IMG/VR virus record: IMGVR_UViG_3300012936_000003 | Coordinates: 39,801-103,800 of that record | Source of the DNA: a virus | Reading direction: 5' to 3' (one strand) | Length of the DNA stretch: 64,000 nucleotides | Shown here: positions 34,801-43,200 of the stretch, piece by piece | Numbering within the stretch: the first letter of the stretch is position 1 | Layout: each line of letters opens with the position of its first letter | The notes under the pieces: generated by a model | What the model was told of the DNA's origin: nothing | The model's database searches: none | Seen by the model: the letters and a program-made list of their open reading frames with translations, nothing else | Translations under genes and position numbers: made by a program

Positions 34801-37566
34801 GTATACCTCCGCAATAGCCGAACTTGGAGCGGCTGCTCTCCGACCTGTTGGGTTATCAGGTGTCTTCTCATCACACCAGTTGTATGCTTCTGCCATAGCA
34901 GCCTCAACACCATCCCAGACCTCAACAGAGAATCCACAAGATAGTTCTAATTCTTTTTCTTGAGACTGGCACCACGACAACACTCGGTTAGATTCAGATG
35001 CTCGTGCTTCTAGTGTGAAAATCCAAGTGTTCGGGTTAAAGTTATTTACGCTGCTGTCTTCGCAACCCACAGGCAATAGAGGGACGCTTGCTACTACAAT
35101 ATTACTCGTCTCGTCAAAACTGTCTCCGGGAGCATAACCGAAACTTTCTACTACAACATCATCTGCCATTCCATAAACGTTTCTTGCGGTAAATGTCCAG
35201 ACATATTCGCACTGTGACTGATTAAGTTCATACAGTGCTCCAACCTTAACTCTTGCATCACAGTCTTTATCATCACACAAGAACTGGTCGCTGATTGTAA
35301 AGTCACAAATCGGAGCATCGTTTTCGCAATCAATTGTACATTTTCTCCAGATAGTTTCTGCGGCTTTGCCCGGTTCTGGGTTGCAGTCGCCCGCACAAAT
35401 ATCAATCATTGCTTCGTAACACGCTTCGCCGGACTTACTTATTACAATGTCGCCCTCGGTGTATGAACAGTCTGCTGACCATCTTCCGCACGCAAATTCA
35501 CAGCAATCATCAAATGTAAGCATGATGCCACATGACGAATCAATTAGGTCACAACACTCAACACACTCCCCAACTGATGAATCAACCGGAAGGGAAATCT
35601 TAGGAGAGTTTGAGTTGGTTCCAAAAGTCCAGTTAGATAAGCTAAATCTAGATCTCGGTGGACTGTTTTTATGAATAAGTGGCAGAATATTTAGAATTCT
35701 GTTTAAACCTCTATCTACAAACCAGTCATTAAAGCCGTCCTCAACATCCAGTGGTGTAGAATTAAAATATCTTACAATAAGATCTACAAATGCATTTCCA
35801 AAAAGAATTTGACCTTCGTGAGTGTACCTTAGTGGATCCCCTTCATATCGTTTGTCATATGGGAGTTTTAAATATAAATTATCTTGGTGTAGTCCATACC
35901 ATTCTTTGAACCACTCGGGAATTGTCACCGGACAATCGCCAATATCAAAGCAGTCTGGAAGTTCTGGTGGACCGCAACATTCAATCTTGCAATCTTCGTC
36001 GTGGTGGGAACCTTCTTCGTGATCGTCACAGTGTTTAGCTCTGTTTACAAAATAATCTCCAATGTGATAGGGAATTAATTCGTGGCGAGCAAGTTCGTCT
36101 CGTAAGCTGTTGGGTTTTTCGCACATGATGTGGAAGCCATCTTGCATAACGTGAAAAATTCTATTGTTTCCGATAAATCTCGGATTAATCATTAATTGTG
36201 GAAGTGTGGGATCTGTAAAGTTATCAAACCATCTACCAACGATGCCGCTTACGGCAACTCTGGCGACTTTCTCTCCGTCTGCCCAAACATCGCCCCTCTT
36301 GTCAATCAATAAGGTGTCAGGTTTATTATACAGAGAAACAAATCTTACATTGTTCGCAACTCTTGATTCGTCAACAAGAATATCTCCATCTTCAGAGTAT
36401 TCCCACCCGAGAAGACAGTCTGGACCTTCTTCTGAGTTTTCTGTTCCTGCACGAATAATTCTCCAAGTACCACACTCATCACAGTCGGACATAATTTGGC
36501 TTAAAAATCTTTCTGCTTCAGCTTTGTCTTGTGCGTTCCGATATAGAGAGTTTGAAATATTAGTAATTACGGCTCTTATAGTTGCAGCGTCGTTTGATGT
36601 AGCTGCTACCTTTTCAAGTGCTTCTACCACATCTTTTTCCAAGTCAACGAGTTCGCCTTTAGTTGCTTCAATGATTTCCGTGCCTTCATTAATTTCTTTC
36701 TGCTTTTGGATTTTTAACAGATCAAAAGCAGCATTTTGTTCATCTCGGAAGGTTGTGGCAGCAGCGAGATTGCCCTCTGCTTCAGAAATTTTTTGAGACA
36801 GTTCGTTAATGTCACCCTGCTTGCTTCGCATCACGTCACCAGTTGCTTGGCATGGACTACCTGCATCACCAATGGGGTAGCCATCGTTGTCCGTGTCACA
36901 TTTTCTTAGTTCTTCTGTCCACAGAGCATTGATTTCGTCATCTATGTTTCCTGCCGCTTCTTTCATTGAGCCAATTTCTGCGTTTAGATTGGTTTTAAAA
37001 TTCGTGAATGCTTGTGCTCGCTCGTCTTCCAGTTTGATAGCTTCTTCAAGTTCTTTTTCTGCTGCTGCCACTATGTCTTCGTGGTCATCAATCAAAATGT
37101 TTGCTTCTTCTCGTCTCTTTTCAGCTTCGTTAGACTCCAAGATAAACTTTCGCAATTCTTCTTCAGTTTCAGATAACAATCTTTCATTGTCTGTCAATTC
37201 TGAATTAAGCTGCTCTCTCTCCTCATTAATATCTCTGATTTGTTCTTCAATAACATCTTTTTGAATCTCGTCAATTTCTGAGTTGTCACACTCTGGGCAT
37301 TCTACGACACATAAAGGAATCACACCCGGCTCTCCATGGATTGCCCAAGAAGCGCCGACCACAGCCTCACCATCTTCTACAGATGCGAGGAGTTCTTCCA
37401 TTCTTTCAATAATTTTTTGTTGCTTCTCTAGTTCGGCTGCGGCAGATGATTTATCTTTACCGTCAGCAATTCTTTCTTCATTATATCGTTGATCAAGGGT
37501 TGCGAGTTGACGCATGGCGTCATCCTTCATTTTCTTCAACACTTCAACATTAATCGGTGCAGCCAT
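28870..37566 (-). CDS. Giant virion-type protein, 2898 residues
   Basis: Residues 1 to about 360 are long charged coiled coils (KQQKIIERMEELLASVEDG, REQLNSELTDNERLLSETEE) with one Asp-rich calcium-like loop (CDTDNDGYPIGDAG) near 225. The rest is mostly beta-rich modular sequence with many Cys-x-Cys and Trp residues, resembling successive Ig/PKD-like units (repeats of VWLVRSDIND / VWQVNRTGAN / WQWHVAVRHP type edge strands around 1070-1340). At about 2540-2570 are two repeats of the GCMDPIAFNYDENA / GCTDPTACNYDS type, known from large secreted and fibre proteins in marine microbes. The C-terminal 300 residues are globular. The start overlaps the preceding stop (TAATG). Probably a long tail fibre or tail-surface protein, by size and neighbours only. 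Confidence 0.65.
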   Translation of the reverse strand: MAAPINVEVLKKMKDDAMRQLATLDQRYNEERIADGKDKSSAAAELEKQQKIIERMEELLASVEDGEAVVGASWAIHGEPGVIPLCVVECPECDNSEIDEIQKDVIEEQIRDINEEREQLNSELTDNERLLSETEEELRKFILESNEAEKRREEANILIDDHEDIVAAAEKELEEAIKLEDERAQAFTNFKTNLNAEIGSMKEAAGNIDDEINALWTEELRKCDTDNDGYPIGDAGSPCQATGDVMRSKQGDINELSQKISEAEGNLAAATTFRDEQNAAFDLLKIQKQKEINEGTEIIEATKGELVDLEKDVVEALEKVAATSNDAATIRAVITNISNSLYRNAQDKAEAERFLSQIMSDCDECGTWRIIRAGTENSEEGPDCLLGWEYSEDGDILVDESRVANNVRFVSLYNKPDTLLIDKRGDVWADGEKVARVAVSGIVGRWFDNFTDPTLPQLMINPRFIGNNRIFHVMQDGFHIMCEKPNSLRDELARHELIPYHIGDYFVNRAKHCDDHEEGSHHDEDCKIECCGPPELPDCFDIGDCPVTIPEWFKEWYGLHQDNLYLKLPYDKRYEGDPLRYTHEGQILFGNAFVDLIVRYFNSTPLDVEDGFNDWFVDRGLNRILNILPLIHKNSPPRSRFSLSNWTFGTNSNSPKISLPVDSSVGECVECCDLIDSSCGIMLTFDDCCEFACGRWSADCSYTEGDIVISKSGEACYEAMIDICAGDCNPEPGKAAETIWRKCTIDCENDAPICDFTISDQFLCDDKDCDARVKVGALYELNQSQCEYVWTFTARNVYGMADDVVVESFGYAPGDSFDETSNIVVASVPLLPVGCEDSSVNNFNPNTWIFTLEARASESNRVLSWCQSQEKELELSCGFSVEVWDGVEAAMAEAYNWCDEKTPDNPTGRRAAAPSSAIAEVYTDLERFYEEFVSYLDGERNTSTDFNEFNSIINRANLVVQEIKSNYGLSVGDLEAIRDSAIASVQASDFEGAEKMIQDLVFGIISVIDSNDIYVGVEDCCCIFVKPDDASQAVCDLSWVWLVRSDINDRFVPYYGGVGLQPAASVLCVERNPDQYNVTNAEVVLMSYAASCDEVVRARIEGWDGVTPWFSSQDGFTALSVCECYRQQSVTCPCSPRDGIANMIPGECDIQNFSQFPVELSHVNPFNECTVRWVWQVNRTGANPVEFAGGVGTSANTRNINLISGESYDLMLRWKSEDETSGGIVWQQSYDVPVCPVLDLTFDNSFTDTIYGEITTGTAQIESDALGDNHQGVIIDAYPGTDNEFWFTNEVDSDTDNPSILFVNTADSDPHGTFKILAQHTPNLEDPHWLAVDPDEYRWQWHVAVRHPDNGALMGEFSTGILTSLNGKAPDFTSSDLSSANSNLVSEEANSYVYEITLRAILASSGVMVEQNQTQVTNDNHKGLRRITNVVAGTVASGDYFNIAIGTINGQSSAYPRQISYRPMVDCTGQRTQQFKVFSTWANGDSATTNATVVFNVVGDPCQLTGTYCDSVEIISAPNTIEAGGTGTVVYEARLETGLNDECGELTNPNTTIVHELTRAIGVDVDGEIITENVPFEVISETVTAHPHLLTVIRFECEYDVSENYSSSPSASFDGEFYGSINIAPNVGSYANFAKELSYRVLITTSDDCEASKLDPTADSETPIFAYADYQQCWDGSYIRRDYDGNPLGNCPCPPIDLDDSYSWDDITASNPVYTYAPQDGVDGAAALGNVMEINLTQFVIGPQFGGNWVPKFMFSGHTSSNFNAQLKLDQNGNTVPTLVITALTELDGVDETISVPLEVYNQADWGNYEGALAGGENCVKSFTLELDMKTGCGTNQNASNYYLNANIGNAFTGLNATDPQYQPVCVCAEVELASSAINTVVKDEMIGTDPAEHDFTGLRSDFLDDIAVLWDGEIKYGNANAPGAIEMVTIRLGTPFQLDDTAATAGAGTMLTGSGFLKLDLKKLFNYSVGNGVDDLSYRTLVGPNVKEGCAGTIIDGSMLRIRFGEPHGEQGISSRHPMNQTPEFFTSTSNGVNFAKFEAARIDASDCQLSSDWDVIHDGVGGDYRNTIKSQAASLGAVYYLVEAHDPECPEAVRRILIRVFVDTHQYVATCRKQSPEDTTPCSEGFAATGQVHNPDLCCFGVNVTDTTENDLVNNESIGYIDQQSLSWDLNGGTSSGGQEYDIKLTIGNGAFPITGQVSHAVGNHIGLRLDELFSPVRQSDVLEYSWSVGANPVDGSGGSTGNTISQGGELELFIGINDWLFGSDSYRHSISSPENVGGQRIASAQGDSEILYTVKAINTSCDECDDVIESDEVKILVEVQEQSTCIQPSNTTAVRAAMASALETSFNFEAGNTPSAPFAVADASKLSVSWTTGSGAPQFEGIGALPVVRLKFEDGYFNFPDEWITRHWDASDSLNLGSTTGGLRMTIPFDDCYNSVDELTTYQTQVFDWDDASGTYKEEAQRSNSSPAFELGYHTGTSAVTMRLRTRVNAAEGRATIETQSAPNRALVVFAKNGTCPEAMMAIIVEFEEHQRIVPVGCMDPIAFNYDENALINDGICTPVLLGCTDPTACNYDSLANTDDGSCELPKCCFSESHMWDGLNSTSLSVIGYDSIEEPNANVRTDRIHSQLMSKAPPDIKIMPHGGYGIYNCLSQWQQLKLGAYTGRYWGPNGDRKLTSQASELYWLIKLSRGFLSSDSDPNNLSLAEYDTGYKGIVLPAVPAGSDVAEKIYEAIANLHHYIKDYTQRNSFEGECEVIQRVVEHFAVYIYNLGQLNVQLCGPARSFITNSFVSGGADGASVVAIVSQTQKWSNMLGINNWNLTNVKAWLTAGVEQNTCGTDCRDLDDATPGVTIDGNNIPSDTNIEGPFEQYSWYNNTVGGSEWETWGQSLGGNLPQL

Positions 37567-40178
37567 TACGCAAATCCCCCTCTATCCTCATGATTTTTAA
37601 TTGCAGTATTTATTGCGCTTATCGTTTCTAATACTCGTTGGCGCTCCACCAACCAATCACTCCTTTTGTCATCCATTTGCCTTTGTTTACTTTCAACAAG
37701 TTCTTCTGCTCTTTCGGCGGCATCTTGCGCTGCTCGTAGCCTTGCACGTATTTGAGTTTCGGAGAGTGTTTCTTCAATTCTTCTAGCAAAAAGAATACCA
37801 GCTTCTTCTGGGTCGTTTGTTCCCGCTGGGAAATCTCCGTCGCCGTCGTATCTCGTCACGATGGTCTGTTCTTCAGTTTCATCGCAAACATCAGACCAAC
37901 TTCCATACAGGATTTGATTTAAAAGCTCATTAAGCGTGTTCAGCCTCTCTGTTGCTTCTCTTAAACGCTCAGTTTCAGCAGCAATTAATTCTTCTTGTGC
38001 TTTTTCTGCTTCGGCGATTTGTCTAATCTTTTCATTTACGTCGCTGAGACCAGCCTTTAGCTCACCCTCTCTGCTACTGAGTCTGTCAAGCTCTTGTGTG
38101 GCGCTAGTGTAGGCTTGGTCCGCTGCGAGAATTTCTCCTCGCTTATCCTCAACCCTGCCATAATATTCTTTTCTTTCTGAAATGGGTCTGGTTGGATCTT
38201 GGGCAATTGCTAGAAGATCCTTTTCTTCATCTTTTAGTTTTTCAAGATTTTCTTTTAGTTCTGCTGGGTTGCCGCCGGACAACACCTGAGTTCTCTGTTC
38301 TTCCAGATCTACTAATTCGTCTTCAATGGTCTGTTTATTTTGTTCTGCCGTCACTCTTGCATCATCAAGGTCGTCTAGTTTCTGGGCAGAAGTGTTAATA
38401 GTGTTTTCCGACAACAATATTTGTTCTTCAGCGTCAGAAATGTCTTGTCTTACAGCCTCCTCAGATGGCATCTCGCAATCAAAGATACCGCAGGATCCCT
38501 CAAGCTCTACCTTGATGCATTCAGGTTCAATACTGTTATAATAATCACAAAAAAGCTCCTCTACGACTGGACCACACGCTGAGTCGGGATGGAGAAAACC
38601 AGCAAAGTTAGAACCTTTAAGGTTCATCCACCCGATAGATTGGAGAACTGTGAAAGCCTCCATGAGTTCTGGTCCTAAGTTTCTTTTGTGCCAGTCTTTA
38701 AAATATGCAAATGCGGTCTTAGCGTATTCGTTACCTGCGACGGGAGCGCCTGACGAATCAATCTCCATACCTCTCGCAGACCATCTGACGACCTCTGGGA
38801 AACTTCTTCCACGGGCAGCTTCAGCAGATGCATAAATTGGAATTACACATCCGGGAGCATAATCTTCTTCGCTCCTGTTATAAATCGCACCGCTTCCCAA
38901 AACCCTTAGTCTTAGATCCTCGCTCCACACAACAGAGTTTTGGAAATCCAAGATTACAGACCTGTTGTCTGCTCCAACATATACGGCTACTGGTGTATTC
39001 GGCTCAATCAAATACTCAGTAGCGGTTAGAACGCTCGCTTCGGATGACAGTGGTTGGGTAAATTCTACTCTTACATTATTGTCTTGTGTAATATGTGCTT
39101 TGTGTACGGAGAAACTTCTGAACGGACTGCGATAAGTATTAAAGAACTTTTCTCGCAATACAGGATCTTCTGCATAATATTCTTCAAGTAAAGATGCTTG
39201 TTCGGCGAAACCAATCGGTGGAACCCACTTAATTTTTTGGTTATCTGTACTGGACTCTGGTTCTTCTTCGTATCCCCACTTGGCTCTCGCACCACCGATA
39301 AGAAAGCTGAAAGACATTGCAAGCACAACGTTAACAATAATCCACAATCCGCTTGGATAGTTGGGCATCTTTTCGCCAAAAGAAAGGGCAGAATCTTCAT
39401 TTTCTTCAATCTGATTAATTGCTGGCAACAAGGTTGAAACTAGCCAATCAAAAAATGAATAGACCGATTCTTCCGAGATAACAACCTCATCTCTAGCCAA
39501 CTCCTTGGCTTGTGGGGTCATAAAGTGAGAAGTCATTTCTTCATTAATATCTTCAAGATAGACTCTCCAGCTTGATGCGTCTGAACCTAAAACATCCTTT
39601 ACGATTACATCTAAAATCCCATCAACACTTGACTTGTCCGACGAAAAAGAACTGCTGTTCAGGTGAAGTACGGGATCTCCGAACACAACGTAGATAAGGA
39701 AAGACGTTACACCATAAACGAGTTCGTGAAAGTTTGGGTTGTCTGATTCTTGAAGACCAAGAAAATCAAAAATCCAGTTTACTAATTTAGCTGGGTATTC
39801 GTCCGATAGTGCACGAACCATTCTGTTGTCAACAGATTTCCACCACTTTTTGACACTTCTGTTTGACGGAACCTTGCTGATTCCCAAGTTTGATAGTGTC
39901 GTAAGGATTGCTACTTTTTTTAATTCTTCTTCTGTACTGTAGCCACCGGGAGGGTCGTATTCAGTCTTTACTTCGCAGACTTCTTGACAACATCCATAGT
40001 TACTATCTTCATATGCTTCTAAACCATATTCTAAAAGTTCAAGAACAGAAACCACAAAGTTTCTCTGCATATCTGTTAATGGCTGAAGCTCAACGCCGTC
40101 CTCAACATCTTGTTTTGCGAACGAGATTCTAGATAATAAATTGTTAATATAATTGCTGTCTACGCTACTGTCTGACAT
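37566..40178 (-). CDS. Large virion-type protein with C-terminal coiled coil
   Basis: 870 residues. The N-terminal half is globular and helical, with a Cys pair (CCQEVC) near 65 and a hydrophobic segment (GLWIIVNVVLAMSFSFLIGG, about 278-297) that could be membrane-spanning or a buried core helix. Residues about 355-450 look like a beta domain. From about 560 to the end there is a strong coiled coil broken by a short Asp/Gly loop (DGDGDFPAGTND) near 770. It is joined to the 2898-residue gene by TAATG; that protein also begins with coiled coil, so the two may pair. A TATAAATAGT element lies 42 bases upstream. No family recognised. Confidence 0.6.
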   Translation of the reverse strand: MSDSSVDSNYINNLLSRISFAKQDVEDGVELQPLTDMQRNFVVSVLELLEYGLEAYEDSNYGCCQEVCEVKTEYDPPGGYSTEEELKKVAILTTLSNLGISKVPSNRSVKKWWKSVDNRMVRALSDEYPAKLVNWIFDFLGLQESDNPNFHELVYGVTSFLIYVVFGDPVLHLNSSSFSSDKSSVDGILDVIVKDVLGSDASSWRVYLEDINEEMTSHFMTPQAKELARDEVVISEESVYSFFDWLVSTLLPAINQIEENEDSALSFGEKMPNYPSGLWIIVNVVLAMSFSFLIGGARAKWGYEEEPESSTDNQKIKWVPPIGFAEQASLLEEYYAEDPVLREKFFNTYRSPFRSFSVHKAHITQDNNVRVEFTQPLSSEASVLTATEYLIEPNTPVAVYVGADNRSVILDFQNSVVWSEDLRLRVLGSGAIYNRSEEDYAPGCVIPIYASAEAARGRSFPEVVRWSARGMEIDSSGAPVAGNEYAKTAFAYFKDWHKRNLGPELMEAFTVLQSIGWMNLKGSNFAGFLHPDSACGPVVEELFCDYYNSIEPECIKVELEGSCGIFDCEMPSEEAVRQDISDAEEQILLSENTINTSAQKLDDLDDARVTAEQNKQTIEDELVDLEEQRTQVLSGGNPAELKENLEKLKDEEKDLLAIAQDPTRPISERKEYYGRVEDKRGEILAADQAYTSATQELDRLSSREGELKAGLSDVNEKIRQIAEAEKAQEELIAAETERLREATERLNTLNELLNQILYGSWSDVCDETEEQTIVTRYDGDGDFPAGTNDPEEAGILFARRIEETLSETQIRARLRAAQDAAERAEELVESKQRQMDDKRSDWLVERQRVLETISAINTAIKNHEDRGGFA

Positions 40179-40219
40179 ATTTTATTTCCTCTTGGCGCAA
40201 TGGCATTTATTCTCTAATG

Positions 40220-40229
40220 TATAAATAGT
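40220..40229 (-). promoter_or_regulatory. Recurring ACTATTTATA element (late-promoter candidate)
   Basis: Plus-strand TATAAATAGT in the 86-base gap between two giant virion-type genes, 42 bases before the 870-residue gene start, a distance usual for a T4-type late promoter. No -35 box. Confidence 0.45.
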
Positions 40230-40264
40230 GGGAATGAAGTAATAAACACCCACAAATCATTTTT

Positions 40265-43200
40265 TTAATCGCCATCTTCTCCATTTTTGCTTTCATCACA
40301 TGTGATGTTTGTGATTCCCATTTTTTCAATTACTTCTTCTTTACAGTCGTTAATTTCTATACTCTCGTCACACTTCAAGTTTGCTTCAGGGACTCTCTCA
40401 ATCTTAAACGGTTTGCAGTTGGTAAACGATATTTCATTCTCGCAAGAAATAGCAGTGGCAGGAATACCATCAACTCTCTTGTCTTTACATTCGGAGAAAT
40501 AAACATCATCATCACAGGTCATGTTGACCAGCGGTAACACATATGTTGTGATAACTGTATCTGCCGCATAAATACAACCGTCTTGAGATAGAGCAAAATT
40601 GCTTGGGTTTATGCTCGTTGTTAGAGCATATGCACCACACCTCTTTCTCAAAGAAGGTACACCCTTGTTGTTCAGGGAGAAGGGAACCTGTGGAACACCT
40701 TCTTTTCTCGCTCTAGAATTAACGTTATCTTGTTGGTCCGTTAGATAACTAAGGCTTGCATTGCAAATGATATAATCATCTTCATTACACTCTCCGGGAT
40801 TAACAAGGATTAAGGTTACTGTAGCAGAAGCAGTGTTGCCACAAGAGTCACCAACGATCCATTCAAAACTGGTCTCTCCTTCAAATTTGGAGCTTGGAGC
40901 AAAACTAAATGTTCCTGCTTCGCTGTCAAAGCTAAAAATCTCGCCGGAGTCTGAAACGGGCTCGCTCAACAATTCGTAATAAACTATGTCTGAGTCCTTA
41001 TCCCACGCTTTCAGTTTTTTATTAATTAAGATTTTACTGTCCTCAATTATTATTTCCTGATCAGAGGCGATAGGTCCAGAATTACAACACTCAAAGGTGA
41101 CTGCATGAAGTTTTGAATATTCTTCATCAATCACACCCTCACCAGCGGCAGTAACGCTTGTGACCGAATACTCTACGTCAAAAACACTACATCCGGAACA
41201 CGACATAATTTTCCCGTCTGTCCATTCAATATTTTCTCCCTGAACTGCATTGGCATCGTCAGAGTGTGATCCAATCCGCTCCCAGTCTGAGTATGTTCCT
41301 GTTGATTTTCTGTATCTTCTATAAATGTGATAAACGTTGAAATCACCTAAATCTTTCCACAACAAAGTAACGACACCATTTTGACGCTCTTTGTTTTCGT
41401 CGCAAATATCTCTGTCTTTTCTCGTGAAGAACTCTGGATTTTCAATTTCACCGCAACACTCAACCTCAATATTTATTTCAATCGGGGCAGTGTATAGTTC
41501 CTGATCTCCTTCAAGGTAGCATGGTGCTACAGCATATCGGTAGCTCAAGTTTGGCAAATTGCAATTTCTCTGGGTGTCTTCAATAATCTCTGTGTCTACG
41601 AACTTTCTATCTTGATCTGGGTACACCTTTGAGATTTCAATACCATCTCTAAAGATCTTGTAGTAAGTAATACCATCAATGGGTTCCCATTTTAAGACCG
41701 CCGAACCTCGTTCGTCACCTGAACCACAATCGCCGCCTTCGCCCCACACTTTTGTAATTGGAGGGTAGACAACAAAATCAATAGTGCCTGCGTCAGAACA
41801 CCAATCTTCCCAGCGAGCCGCCCTGTAGTTCTCAACAGTTGCATAAAACCTAAAACTATCCTTCCCATAAAACCCACGCTTTGGGGTGTATCTAAAACTT
41901 TTAGCATTCGCCCTACCGAGGCGACCAAACGAATCTACTGGTGGTCCGCTCTTTACGGTTACCGTTCCGCCCATGGTCGTGTCTGCTTTGTTAGATCTGA
42001 AGTTTACATAAGTGTAAAAATTAGAATTTTCGTCCTTGAGTTCAACATCAAAAATGCCAGTAAAGCTAGATCCTCCGGGGATTTTATATACCCTGCTTTT
42101 CACCTTGGGTGGGAAATTGGTACAAGGGAGTTTACCAGTTACACTGTTGCTTCTAGTTTCTCCGCAGTCGTTATGGGCAACCACATAATATTCATAGGTC
42201 GTCTTGCTTTCTTCTTGTCCGATACATGAGCTATCTTCTTCATCACACCAGTCACAACATTCTTTAATATTTGGAGGTGGAAAATCTACCCAAACAGTGG
42301 AATCAATCTGGATGGGTTTTCTACTGACAGAAGACTTTTTAACTTGATAACTAAACGAATCAGTATTCGCAATTACCCCAACCTTGGAACCAATAACCGG
42401 TATCGCTCGTGACCCCGGAGTAGAACTCTTTCTATATACAATATAATATTCGCAATTCTTCGCAGGAGTCCATGCAAGAATTATACCACCTTCTGTTTTG
42501 TTGCCTCGCCCCAATCTTGACACACTGTATGTTCTGTCTTTACCCCAGCCCGAATCCGCACTTAGTACAAGGTCGCCACTTGCGAAGTCAGCAGATGCTA
42601 ACTTGAATCCTTCGGGGGTGTCGCACGGACAACAGACTGTCGGGACAACTTCGTCATCCCCCATACCAAAACTTGTTGGATTTAAAGCGTGATAAGAAGA
42701 CTGAACATCAATTAAATCTATCTTGCCGTCACCGTTTGAGTCATACGCAGCGTCATAGATTTTCTTTTCAAACAAATCAACGCTTACCTCTGAATCTGAG
42801 GCAACAAAGTCTTCAGCAGTCTCACTCAAAATCTCGTTGGTGGTTAAGAAGTGTGCAGACACTCTCATGCCAAACTTTCTAAAAGAAATAATTTCGCTAG
42901 TATTTCGTGATACCGAATATAGAGAGTCCATCGGGCTGTATGACGTAGCGCCCAAAGTCGGAACAGCCGAAGCCAGCTTATTAAGAGTGTATCCGTTTGT
43001 ACTAATAAAAGATCTGCGAACCTCTCTAGGTGTCAACTTTCCATATACGGATTTCTTTTCTACTTGTATGTAGGTTAGGATGCCGGATCCCGGTTCAATA
43101 TAGCCATCAGACGAGGTAGCGTGAGCGATTACAACATCCTTGGTTGCATCTCTAGATGATGAAACAAGATGTGTAGTCCATCTTTTTCTAGAAACCTCGT

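Noticed and set aside
36164-36796. A 210-codon plus-strand open frame inside the giant gene
   Set aside because: Ser/Phe/Leu-rich antisense of a coiled-coil region; no ribosome site and no promoter.
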